Part shown: one piece after another, positions 1-6,633 of the stretch
Layout of the letters: each line of letters opens with the position of its first letter
How positions within the stretch are numbered: the stretch's first letter is position 1
Made by a program: the position numbers and the translations under genes
Notes under the pieces: generated by a model
Told to the model about the DNA's origin: nothing
The model's input: only the letters and a program-made list of their open reading frames with translations
The model's database searches: none
Assembly: GCA_016711095.1 (NCBI GenBank)
Contig: JADJTP010000001.1
Coordinates: 124,001-188,000 of the forward strand
Origin: Actinomycetales bacterium
GTDB taxonomy: Bacteria > Actinomycetota > Actinomycetes > Actinomycetales > Dermatophilaceae
Length of the DNA: 64,000 nucleotides
Direction of reading: 5' to 3'

Positions 1-351
1 ACACGCCAGTGGCTTCTCCTGGCCGTGTTGGCGAACGGGTTCCCCGGGTCCAGCCCATCGCTGAGCGAGGCCGCGGAGAAGTACGGCAGTTCGCGGCAGA
101 ACGTCAAACAGGTCGCCCTGGGTCTTCAGGCACAGGGGTTCGTGCGCCTCGTTCCAGACCCAGCCGACGGACGGACAACCCGGGTTCAGTTGACCGAACG
201 GATTCGCGAATTCGATGAGCCCGAGATGCGGCGGCGCACCCAGGTCATGTTCGACGACGTCTTCGGGGGCTTGACGCCCACCGAGACGCGCGAGTTGCTC
301 GAGCACCTTCGCCGTTGGCTCGCGGCCCTCACCACCCTTAGGCAGGAGTAG
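1..351 (+). CDS. MarR-family transcriptional regulator (5' truncated by window edge)
   Basis: The reading frame is open from base 1 and enters in mid-protein with the helix RQWLLLAVL, so the true start lies outside the window; an internal GTG at 25 is not the start. The visible 116 residues contain the winged helix-turn-helix typical of MarR proteins: a helix LSEAAEKYGSSRQNVKQ, a recognition segment VALGLQAQGFV, then the wing VPDPADGRTTRVQLT with the DxRxx motif that contacts DNA. A C-terminal dimerisation helix ends in LRRWLAAL. The gene is followed 3 bp later by a membrane protein and a DUF6544-like protein, so it probably controls that small operon. Ligand unknown. Confidence 0.85.
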   Translation, partial: TRQWLLLAVLANGFPGSSPSLSEAAEKYGSSRQNVKQVALGLQAQGFVRLVPDPADGRTTRVQLTERIREFDEPEMRRRTQVMFDDVFGGLTPTETRELLEHLRRWLAALTTLRQE

Positions 352-354
352 GGA

Positions 355-774
355 ATGACGCGTGTGACTCGTTACGTGCTGGCGGTCATGATGGCCGCCC
401 ATGGGTTGATCCACCTCATCGGGTTCGTGGTGCCGTGGGACATGGGCGTCGTTGAGGGGTTCCCGTATGACACCACAGTCCTCGGCGGCTCGGCCGACCT
501 CGGCAACCTCGGTGTGCGCCTGATCGGCATTGTCTGGCTCGCTTGCGCTGTTGGCTTCGTCGCCGTGGGGGTGGGCATCGGGCGCCGCTCGTCATGGGCC
601 CTTCCGCTTGTGGCGTCGTTGGGGGCGCTCTCACTGACCCTGTGCGTGCTCGGGCTGCCGGAGACCGCAGTGGGGATCGCGGTCAACGCCGCAATTCTTG
701 GTGGTGTGGCCAGGGTGGCCCGCTCCCGCGCGCCCGAGTCAGTGGTCGCGCCCGAGGCACAGGTGCTGCGATGA
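355..774 (+). CDS. Small polytopic membrane protein
   Basis: A 139-aa protein with four predicted hydrophobic segments (about residues 6-26, 47-70, 80-98 and 104-118) and a short polar C-terminal tail. The first helix contains the pattern AAHGLIHLIGF, seen in small uncharacterised actinobacterial membrane proteins. It starts 3 bp after the MarR stop and its own stop overlaps the next ATG (ATGA), so the three genes look co-transcribed and translationally coupled. I do not recognise a specific function. Confidence 0.7.
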   Translation: MTRVTRYVLAVMMAAHGLIHLIGFVVPWDMGVVEGFPYDTTVLGGSADLGNLGVRLIGIVWLACAVGFVAVGVGIGRRSSWALPLVASLGALSLTLCVLGLPETAVGIAVNAAILGGVARVARSRAPESVVAPEAQVLR

Positions 775-1601
775 CCGTGCCGATCGAGGCAGACATTCAC
801 GCCGGGACGGGACGTAACCTGCGCGCCCGCCATGACCAGGTCGTCGCGGCCGAGTTCGCCGCCCAACCCTTCAAGCCCGGCGCTGCGGCGCTGACAGCCG
901 GCGAGATTGCCGGGCTGCCCGACCCTGTCAGGCGCTACGTCGAGCGCTCGGGTGCGCTGGGCCGTCCCCGCCCGCAGAACATGCGCGTTGCCCTGGACGC
1001 CAACATGTACCGCAAGCCTGGCCAAGCACCCATCAAGGCGCGGACGGTGCAGTACAACTTCTTCGGCCGGCCGGCTCGGCTGTTTCTCATGGAGGCCCGG
1101 ATGTTCGGGATACCCGTGCGCGCCCTGCACATCTACCGGCAGGAACGGGCGGCTTTCACCGTCCGGATCGCCTCGAGCGTGAACATGGTCGACCAGCACG
1201 GCGGGCAGATCAGCGCCGCGGAGACTGTGACCGTCCTGAACGACCTGTGCCTGATGGCACCCGGCGCGCTGGTGGACTCCCGGCTGGCTTGGAGGACGGT
1301 GGACGACCGTTCGGCGGGCGTCACGTTCACCAACGGCCCGCACACGGTCCGCGCAACCTTGCTGTTCAACGAGCGCGACGAGCTTGTCGACTTCCGGTCC
1401 GACGACCGCCCAGACAGTAGCACCGGCACCTTCATCCCGATGTGCTGGTCCACGCCGATCACCGAGCACTGGGACGTGGACGGCCGGCATGTGATCCACC
1501 ACGGGGCCGCCGTCTACGAGCGCCCAGATGGCCCCTTCACCTACGGCGAGTTCACCATGCGCACGATTACCTACGACATGGCAGATCCGACAGCAGTGTG
1601 A
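771..1601 (+). CDS. DUF6544-like conserved protein
   Basis: A 276-aa soluble protein. The start at 771 is chosen because its ATG overlaps the previous stop (ATGA); the open frame further upstream has no coding character. The segment GEIAGLPDPVRRYVERSGALG, then a run of beta-strand-like pieces and a central W/P-rich core, resembles the DUF6544 family that often sits beside MarR or DoxX-like genes in actinobacteria. No enzyme motif is evident. The third gene of the MarR-membrane protein operon, it may share the regulation but its role is unknown. Confidence 0.65.
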   Translation: MTVPIEADIHAGTGRNLRARHDQVVAAEFAAQPFKPGAAALTAGEIAGLPDPVRRYVERSGALGRPRPQNMRVALDANMYRKPGQAPIKARTVQYNFFGRPARLFLMEARMFGIPVRALHIYRQERAAFTVRIASSVNMVDQHGGQISAAETVTVLNDLCLMAPGALVDSRLAWRTVDDRSAGVTFTNGPHTVRATLLFNERDELVDFRSDDRPDSSTGTFIPMCWSTPITEHWDVDGRHVIHHGAAVYERPDGPFTYGEFTMRTITYDMADPTAV

Positions 1602-1663
1602 CCGGCTGGCACCCTCGGCACGGACCGAGCGAAACCTGCCTCCCGAAGCCGTAGCGTGACGGG

Positions 1664-1948
1664 ATGATCTTCAGTCGAGACCTCCGCGACGCGGTCGCAC
1701 GAGGCGAGATCACGGTCTCGATCAGACTGTGGAGCCGACCTCAGGTCAAGGTCGGTGGCCGCTACCAGACCGCCGGCGTGATCATCGAGATCGATTCGAT
1801 CGAGGTTCTGCCATTCTCGGCCCTGACCAACGAAGATGTGGCGGCGTCAGGCGAGAGTGGTCGTGAGGCTCTCCAGAGCCGGGCGGCTCACTCTGGGCCG
1901 ATCCACGACGACACACTCATCCACCGCATCGAATTCCATGTGATCTAG
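1664..1948 (+). CDS. ASCH-domain protein
   Basis: A 94-aa single-domain protein. The opening ITVSIRLWSRPQVKVGGRY and the later strand segment VIIEIDSIEVLPFSALT match the beta-barrel RNA-binding-like fold of ASCH proteins (the ASC-1 homology superfamily), thought to bind RNA or modified nucleosides. It stands alone between the MarR operon and the WxL pair. The substrate is unknown; the assignment rests on fold-level similarity only. Confidence 0.6.
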   Translation: MIFSRDLRDAVARGEITVSIRLWSRPQVKVGGRYQTAGVIIEIDSIEVLPFSALTNEDVAASGESGREALQSRAAHSGPIHDDTLIHRIEFHVI

Positions 1949-1998
1949 CGAGGAAAAGACGGACCGCCAAGAAATAGGTGAGCGCACGGCCGCGGCTA

Positions 1999-2027
1999 TT
2001 GTCGAAAATGCACCAGCGTGTTACTAT
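1999..2027 (+). promoter_or_regulatory. Candidate sigma-70-type promoter for the WxL/DUF916 pair
   Basis: TTGTCG at 1999-2004 and TACTAT at 2022-2027 are separated by 17 bp in an unusually AT-rich stretch (about 1995-2065) upstream of the WxL gene. This spacing and the -10 sequence fit a housekeeping promoter. No experimental support. Confidence 0.5.
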
Positions 2028-2054
2028 TATTCAAATACGGGGGAATAGCAACAA

Positions 2055-2071
2055 ATCGCAAGAATTGCGAT
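2055..2071. promoter_or_regulatory. Perfect inverted repeat in the 5' leader of the WxL gene
   Basis: Seven-base arms ATCGCAA and TTGCGAT with a 3-base loop, lying between the candidate promoter and the start at 2109. It could be a leader hairpin or an operator. Confidence 0.4.
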
Positions 2072-2108
2072 CGCGACCGCCGTGTCGTACCCGCTGGAAG
2101 AAGAAGCC

Positions 2109-2639
2109 ATGAGAACACGCGTTGTTGTCGTCGCCACTATCGCCGGGCTGCTGACCTTCGGAGTGACCCTGCCCGCCTTGGCGGACTCGGGCACCACGAC
2201 CGCCTCGGTCACCGTGACGTCCGGGGCCCTGTCGATCACCGTGCCGGCGGCAGCCGGAAGTCTCGGCACCACCGCCAACTCCGTGGATGGCTCTGTCATC
2301 AACGGCCAGCTCGGTCAGGTGCAGGTCCTCGACGCCCGCAGCGCGGCAGCTGGCTCCGGCTGGGTCACGAGCGTCATCTCCACCGCTTTCACCCCGGCGT
2401 CTGGACCGACGATCGCCGCCTCCCTGGTGGGCTACACCGCCGGGGCCATCACGAAGACTGGGACGGCGACATACACGGCGAACAATCCGGCGGATCTTAC
2501 CGGCGTCGTTCCCGCGGTCACCGCGACCGGCATCACGGGCGACAATTCAGCCACCTGGAACCCGACGATCAACGTGACCGTTCCCGGAGGCACCGTCGCC
2601 GGTACCTACAGCGGAATGATTACCCACTCGGTCTTGTAG
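2109..2639 (+). CDS. Secreted WxL-domain-like surface protein
   Basis: A 176-aa exported protein. The start at 2109 follows a purine-rich GGAAGAAG site and gives a clean signal peptide (MRTRVVVVATIAGLLTFG, likely cleaved after LPALA). The mature part is rich in Thr, Ala, Gly and Val, with SGWVTSV and the closing YSGMITHSVL at the places where WxL domains carry their W-x-L motifs; the second motif is degenerate. WxL proteins bind peptidoglycan non-covalently. The next gene, 2 bp downstream, is a DUF916 protein, the usual partner of WxL proteins, which supports the call. Confidence 0.7.
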   Translation: MRTRVVVVATIAGLLTFGVTLPALADSGTTTASVTVTSGALSITVPAAAGSLGTTANSVDGSVINGQLGQVQVLDARSAAAGSGWVTSVISTAFTPASGPTIAASLVGYTAGAITKTGTATYTANNPADLTGVVPAVTATGITGDNSATWNPTINVTVPGGTVAGTYSGMITHSVL

Positions 2640-2641
2640 GC

Positions 2642-3766
2642 ATGTCGACGCGCGGACCTGCAACCGGGTTGTCCCGGGATTCGTCTGAGCCTCGCTCAAC
2701 TCGCTCAACTCGCTCAACTCGCTCAACTCGCTCGACCCGCTCAACCCGCGCGGCCCCGCGGATCACGCGGCTCCTGATGGCCGCCCTCACTGTGACCACG
2801 CAACTGGTCGCGCCCAGCGGGGCCAGTCTGGAAGCTCGCGCCGCAACCGATGGCAGCATCGGGCTTCGTATCCTCGACGTCCCCGCCAACGCGGGCAATG
2901 ATCCGCGAGCGAAGCTATACATCGTGGACCATCTCGCGCCCGGAGCGGTGATCAGCCGCCGGATCGAGGTGTCCAACACCACCAGCGACATCGTGCCGGT
3001 CAAGTTGTATTCAGCCGCCGCGACCATCGCCGACGGGTCGTTCCTCGGGGCGGACGGACGGACCCCGAACGACCTGTCGACCTGGACGTCCGTCGATCCG
3101 GATGCCGTGGATGTTCCCGCCGGCGGCCTCGCGACAGCGACCGTGACTGTCGCCGTGCCGACCGACGCGCCCCCAGGGGAGCAGTACGGCGTGGTGTGGG
3201 CCGAAGCTAGCTCGCTGCCCGTCGCTGCCGGAGGAATCACCCAAGTGAGCCGGGTTGGCATTCGCCTCTATGTATCTGTCGGATCGGGAAACGCCCCGGC
3301 GGCCAACTTCACTATCGATTCGCTGACGGCCGAGCGCTCACCCGAAGGGCAGCCCACTGTCCGCGCCGCTGTGCACAACACCGGCGGCCGGGCGCTCGAC
3401 CTGTCGGGAACCCTGCGACTGTCTCGCGGTCCAGCCGGGTTGAGCGCCGGACCCTTCCCAGCTGATCTCGGAACCACCGTGGCAGTGGGCCACACCGAAC
3501 TCGTCACCATCGTCCTAGACCCGGCCTTGCCCGCCGGCCCGTGGGACGCGGAAATCACAATGCGCAGCGGGCTACTTGAACACAGTGCACAAGCAACTAT
3601 CACATTCCCGGTCACCGGGCAGGCCCCACCGGTGAACACCACGACCTCCTTACCCGGTTGGGTGTACCTAGTGATCGGATGCATGATCCTGATGCTCTGC
3701 ATCGCCGCCCTACTGGCGGTGGTCACATACCGTCGGCGGAACTCCCCCTCCCGGACTTCCGGCTGA
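2642..3766 (+). CDS. DUF916-type membrane-anchored cell-surface protein
   Basis: A 374-aa protein. A 42-residue Ser-Thr-Arg-rich N-terminus encoded by a 9-bp tandem repeat precedes the hydrophobic export segment (LLMAALTVTTQLVA). Then come immunoglobulin-like domains (IGLRILDVPAN through PPGEQYGVVWAE) typical of DUF916, a second beta domain, and a C-terminal membrane helix (about residues 340-362: WVYLVIGCMILMLCIAALLA) followed by Arg-rich residues, so it stays anchored outside the membrane. DUF916 proteins pair with WxL proteins on the wall. The start at 2642 keeps the repeat; translation could begin later, nearer the signal segment. Confidence 0.75.
   Translation: MSTRGPATGLSRDSSEPRSTRSTRSTRSTRSTRSTRAAPRITRLLMAALTVTTQLVAPSGASLEARAATDGSIGLRILDVPANAGNDPRAKLYIVDHLAPGAVISRRIEVSNTTSDIVPVKLYSAAATIADGSFLGADGRTPNDLSTWTSVDPDAVDVPAGGLATATVTVAVPTDAPPGEQYGVVWAEASSLPVAAGGITQVSRVGIRLYVSVGSGNAPAANFTIDSLTAERSPEGQPTVRAAVHNTGGRALDLSGTLRLSRGPAGLSAGPFPADLGTTVAVGHTELVTIVLDPALPAGPWDAEITMRSGLLEHSAQATITFPVTGQAPPVNTTTSLPGWVYLVIGCMILMLCIAALLAVVTYRRRNSPSRTSG
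2695..2748 (+). repeat. 9-bp tandem repeat, six units
   Basis: Unit CTCAACTCG four times exactly, then two variants (CTCGACCCG, CTCAACCCG). In frame it encodes repeated Ser-Thr-Arg before the export signal of the DUF916 protein. The unit is a multiple of three, so copy changes would alter length but not frame. Confidence 0.9.
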
Positions 3767-3861
3767 AGCCTGTCTGAGCAGCTGCGGGCCAAGGTCGGCG
3801 GGTTCGGGCGGCATACGGACCTGGGCGTGAGCGACCCTTGCCAGGAGTCGTCCGGCTCGGG

Positions 3862-3882
3862 TAATGTGCAACCACATGGTTG
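3862..3882 (+). promoter_or_regulatory. ArsR operator and candidate -10 overlapping the start codon
   Basis: A perfect inverted repeat CAACCA-CA-TGGTTG spans 3869-3882 and includes the ATG at 3876. TAATGT at 3862-3867 looks like a -10 box that would place the transcript start at about the ATG, giving a leaderless mRNA. ArsR regulators paired with SRPBCC genes commonly bind such symmetric sites at their own start. Confidence 0.55.
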
Positions 3883-4226
3883 TATATAGCCCCGAGAGAG
3901 AAGCCGTCGACCGGATCTTCGCGGCACTCTCCGACGCGACCCGCCGGGACATCGTCACGCGCGTGCTGCGCGAGGAAGCGTCGGTGTCTGCCCTCTCCCG
4001 GCAATACGACATGAGCTTCGCCGCCGTTCAGAAACATGTCGCAGTGCTCGAGCGTGCGGGTCTGGTGACCAAGAACCGTCGAGGCCGCGAGCGCCTCGTG
4101 CACGGCGACGTCACCAAGATCCGTGCAGCCGCACGCCTGCTCGGCCAGTACGAGGAGATCTGGCGGGGCCGCATCGGCCGAATCGAGCACATCCTCACCC
4201 AACCCGCCCAAGGAGACTCACGATGA
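3876..4226 (+). CDS. ArsR-family repressor of the SRPBCC pair
   Basis: A 116-aa winged-helix protein: IFAALSDATRRDIVTRVL is the classic ArsR opening, followed by a recognition helix (MSFAAVQKHVAVLERAGLV) and the wing KNRRGRERLVH. It lacks metal-binding cysteine motifs, as usual for the subfamily that controls AHSA1/SRPBCC genes. Its stop overlaps the next ATG (ATGA), so the pair is coupled. An ATG at 3864 is possible but 3876 sits better with the -10 box and the palindrome, which suggests autoregulation. Confidence 0.85.
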   Translation: MVVYSPEREAVDRIFAALSDATRRDIVTRVLREEASVSALSRQYDMSFAAVQKHVAVLERAGLVTKNRRGRERLVHGDVTKIRAAARLLGQYEEIWRGRIGRIEHILTQPAQGDSR

Positions 4227-4710
4227 CCGTGATCAGCACCACGCCCGACACCGCGACCCTCACCATGACCGTCGTGGCGGAGCTGGCAGCCCCGCCTGAG
4301 CGGGTGTGGCAGGTTTGGGCAGACCCGCGCCAGCTGGAGCGGTGGTGGGGGCCGCCGACGTGGCCGGCGACGTTCGAAGAGCACGAGGTGAGCGTCGGTG
4401 GCCGGTCCAGCTACTACATGACGGGCCCAGCTGGCGAGAAGGCCCACGGCTGGTGGCGCTTCCTGGTCATCGACGAACCGCGCTCCTTCGAGTTCGAGGA
4501 TGGGTTCGCCGACGAGGCGGGCACCCTGACCCCAACATGCCGACGGTCCGTGCGAGGGTGGAGTTGCAGGAGTACGGCGGCGGCGGCACACGCATGACGG
4601 TCACCTCGCGATTCGCGAACGTCGAGCAGATGGAACAACTCATCGAGATGGGCATGGTCGAGGGCTTGACCCTGGCCATGGGCCAGATCGACGAGATCCT
4701 CGCCGCCTGA
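4223..4710 (+). pseudogene. SRPBCC (AHSA1-like) protein with a frameshift
   Basis: The frame starting at 4223 encodes the family N-terminus (VAELAAPPERVWQVWADP, then RWWGPP and a WWRFLVIDEPRSFEFEDGF segment) but drifts out of register after about 4525. The rest of the domain (DPNMPTVRARVEL through MGQIDEILAA) continues in the -1 frame to a stop at 4710. One extra C in the run at 4523-4525 would restore a single protein of about 162 aa. It is therefore either a real inactivating single-base deletion or a sequencing error. SRPBCC proteins have a hydrophobic ligand pocket. Confidence 0.75.
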
Positions 4711-4746
4711 GGGGCGACCGACGGCGGCGCCGACCGTGTGCCAGGT

Positions 4747-4770
4747 TGTCGTATTGGCAGGATGCCGTTC
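4747..4770 (+). promoter_or_regulatory. Possible ECF-type promoter upstream of the YCII gene
   Basis: TGTCGT at 4747-4752 and CGTTC at 4766-4770, 13 bp apart, resemble the TGTCGA ... CGWTC pattern reported for ECF42 targets, and the sigma gene is two genes downstream. The -35 match is imperfect, so confidence is low. Confidence 0.3.
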
Positions 4771-4825
4771 GTGGTGAGGGTAGAAGGGCGGTCATCGGGA
4801 CCGCCGCGAACCGAGGAGTACTGAG

Positions 4826-5188
4826 ATGGCGCACTACCTGCTCGCCGTGCACAGCGTTGCCGAGATCGACGAGTTCGGCAGCTACGGGTCCCGGGAGGAA
4901 ATGGACGAGGCGCTCGAGGCGACCGGCGCCTTCAACGAGAGACTGCGCGCCGAGGGCTACTGGGTCTTCGCCGGTGGGCTTGCACCCGTATCCACGGCGA
5001 CCGTCGTCGACGGACGGAGCGAGACGCCGGAGATGACCGACGGCCCATACCTGGAGAGCAAGGAGGTCATCGCGGGTTTCTGGGTCATCGACGCGCCGGA
5101 CCTTGACGTGGCTCTCAAGCTCGCGGCCGCGGGGTCCAAGGCGTGCCGGGGCACGGTCGAGGTCCGTCCGTTCGACGGCCTGGGCTGA
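4826..5188 (+). CDS. YCII/DGPF-domain protein, ECF42 partner
   Basis: A 120-aa protein of the YCII-related (DGPF) family. The hallmark stretch is TDGPYLESKEVIAGFWVID at about residues 71-89, in which DGPY replaces DGPF; it is preceded by FAGGLAP. Such proteins are alpha-beta barrels resembling monooxygenase/dehydratase folds and are nearly always encoded next to ECF42 sigma factors, whose main target they are. The sigma gene begins 24 bp downstream. A start at 4826 is preceded by GGAG at a proper distance. Confidence 0.85.
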   Translation: MAHYLLAVHSVAEIDEFGSYGSREEMDEALEATGAFNERLRAEGYWVFAGGLAPVSTATVVDGRSETPEMTDGPYLESKEVIAGFWVIDAPDLDVALKLAAAGSKACRGTVEVRPFDGLG

Positions 5189-5212
5189 GCCGGACCGAGC
5201 CACGACTGACTG

Positions 5213-6439
5213 ATGCACAGCGGAAAGGAGGCCGTGGAGCGGGTCTTTCGCCAAGAGTACGGCCGCCTGATCGCCTCGCTTGCGCGCCGCTTCGGCGACA
5301 TCGACATGGCAGAGGAGGCGGCTAGTGAGGCGTTGGTGATCGCGTTGGAGAAGTGGCCGGAGTCCGGTGTGCCTGCCAACCCCGGCGGTTGGCTCACCAC
5401 CACAGCGACCCACCGCGCGATCGACCGGATCCGCCGCGAGAATCAGCGTGAGGCGAAGCACCGGGCGGCCCTGACGTCCCACGACGAGACGCCCCACGAC
5501 GAGACGCCCCACGGGCACGTCGGTCCGGTCGAGGACGACCGCTTGCGGCTGCTGTTCACCTGCTGCCACCCCGCGCTTGCCCCGGCGGCGCGCATCGCGC
5601 TGACGCTGCGCCTCATCGGTGGGCTCAGCGTGGCTGAGATCGCTCGGGCGTTCCTCGTACCCGAGACCACCATGGCGCAGCGGATCACACGCGCGAAGAA
5701 GAAGATCGCGGCGGCGAAGGTGCCTTACCGCGTGCCGGAGCACACTGACCTGCCCGATCGGCTCGGCGGGGTGCTGGCCGTGCTGTTCCTGGTGTTCAAC
5801 GAGGGCTACCTCGCCACCGGCGACGGCGAACCGACCCGCGCCGAGCTGACGGGCGAGGCCATCCGGCTGGCCCGGATCCTGCGCCAACTGCTCCCCGAGG
5901 AACCGGAGGTGGCCGGTCTGCTCGGGCTGCTGCTACTCACCGAGGCCCGGCGATCGGCACGTGTACGCAACGGGCAGCTGGTCCCACTCGGCGAGCAGGA
6001 CCGGACCAGCTGGGACCGAGACCTGATCGACGAGGGCCACGACCTGGTCCGCGGCTGCATCGCGATCAACCGGCCCGGCCGATATCAGATACTCGCCGCT
6101 ATCAACGCCGTGCACACCGACGCCCCCACCTCGTCCAACACGGATTGGTCGCAGGTCGTTGCCCTGTACGACCAGCTGACCCGCCTGGACCCGTCACCGA
6201 TCGTCGCACTCAACCGCGCGGTCGCCATCGCGGAGGTGGACGGCCCGATGGTTGCCCTCGCTCTGCTCGACCGGCTGCCGCTCCAGGGCTACCACGCCTG
6301 GCACGCCACCCGAGCCGACCTACTGCGCAGGCTCGGCCGCAGCGCCGAGGCGCATGATGAGTACCAAGCCGCAATCAGCGCCACCCAGAACTGTGCTGAG
6401 CGCGCCTACCTGAACATCAAGCGCGGCGAACTGCCCTGA
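5213..6439 (+). CDS. ECF42-type RNA polymerase sigma factor with C-terminal TPR extension
   Basis: A 408-aa sigma factor. Region 2 (about residues 10-85) contains DMAEEAASEALVIALEKWP and the helix RAIDRIRRE; region 4 (about 110-165) contains LSVAEIARAFLVPETTMAQRITRAKKKI. The remaining 240 residues form a helical TPR-like extension (YDQLTRLDPSPIVALNRAVA and following), the mark of group ECF42, where the extension is needed for activity. No anti-sigma gene is present, as expected for this group. A 15-bp duplication between the domains encodes the DETPH repeat, a small linker oddity. Confidence 0.88.
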   Translation: MHSGKEAVERVFRQEYGRLIASLARRFGDIDMAEEAASEALVIALEKWPESGVPANPGGWLTTTATHRAIDRIRRENQREAKHRAALTSHDETPHDETPHGHVGPVEDDRLRLLFTCCHPALAPAARIALTLRLIGGLSVAEIARAFLVPETTMAQRITRAKKKIAAAKVPYRVPEHTDLPDRLGGVLAVLFLVFNEGYLATGDGEPTRAELTGEAIRLARILRQLLPEEPEVAGLLGLLLLTEARRSARVRNGQLVPLGEQDRTSWDRDLIDEGHDLVRGCIAINRPGRYQILAAINAVHTDAPTSSNTDWSQVVALYDQLTRLDPSPIVALNRAVAIAEVDGPMVALALLDRLPLQGYHAWHATRADLLRRLGRSAEAHDEYQAAISATQNCAERAYLNIKRGELP

Positions 6440-6445
6440 GTGCCG

Positions 6446-6489
6446 CCCGACACGTCGTCGGGTTTGCTGCCCGACACGTCGCCGGGTTT
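6446..6489 (+). terminator. Tandem hairpins after the ECF42 gene
   Basis: A 24-bp element occurs twice in a row (period 24). Each copy has CCCGAC pairing with a GTCGGG/GCCGGG arm followed by TTT: stems 6446-6462 and 6470-6486. Position immediately after the stop suggests transcription termination. Confidence 0.55.
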
Positions 6490-6633
6490 GTCGCGCGTGG
6501 CGGATCACGATCATCGCTCGCGGGGCGCTGGGGGGTGACGCTGCGACGACGAGTCGCTAACCTCGGCGTTGGCTATCCCAGACAGGCATCACCGCAAGCA
6601 GGCCCGCGCAGCCAGCCACAGGAAGGTCCGTCG

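Noticed and set aside
2018..2641. In-frame extension of the DUF916 gene upstream
   Set aside because: It overlaps the WxL gene in another frame and reads as His/Arg-rich nonsense; the ATG at 2642 follows the WxL stop.
4640..5887. A 415-codon minus-strand ORF opposite the YCII and ECF42 genes
   Set aside because: Low-complexity antisense of two confidently identified genes.
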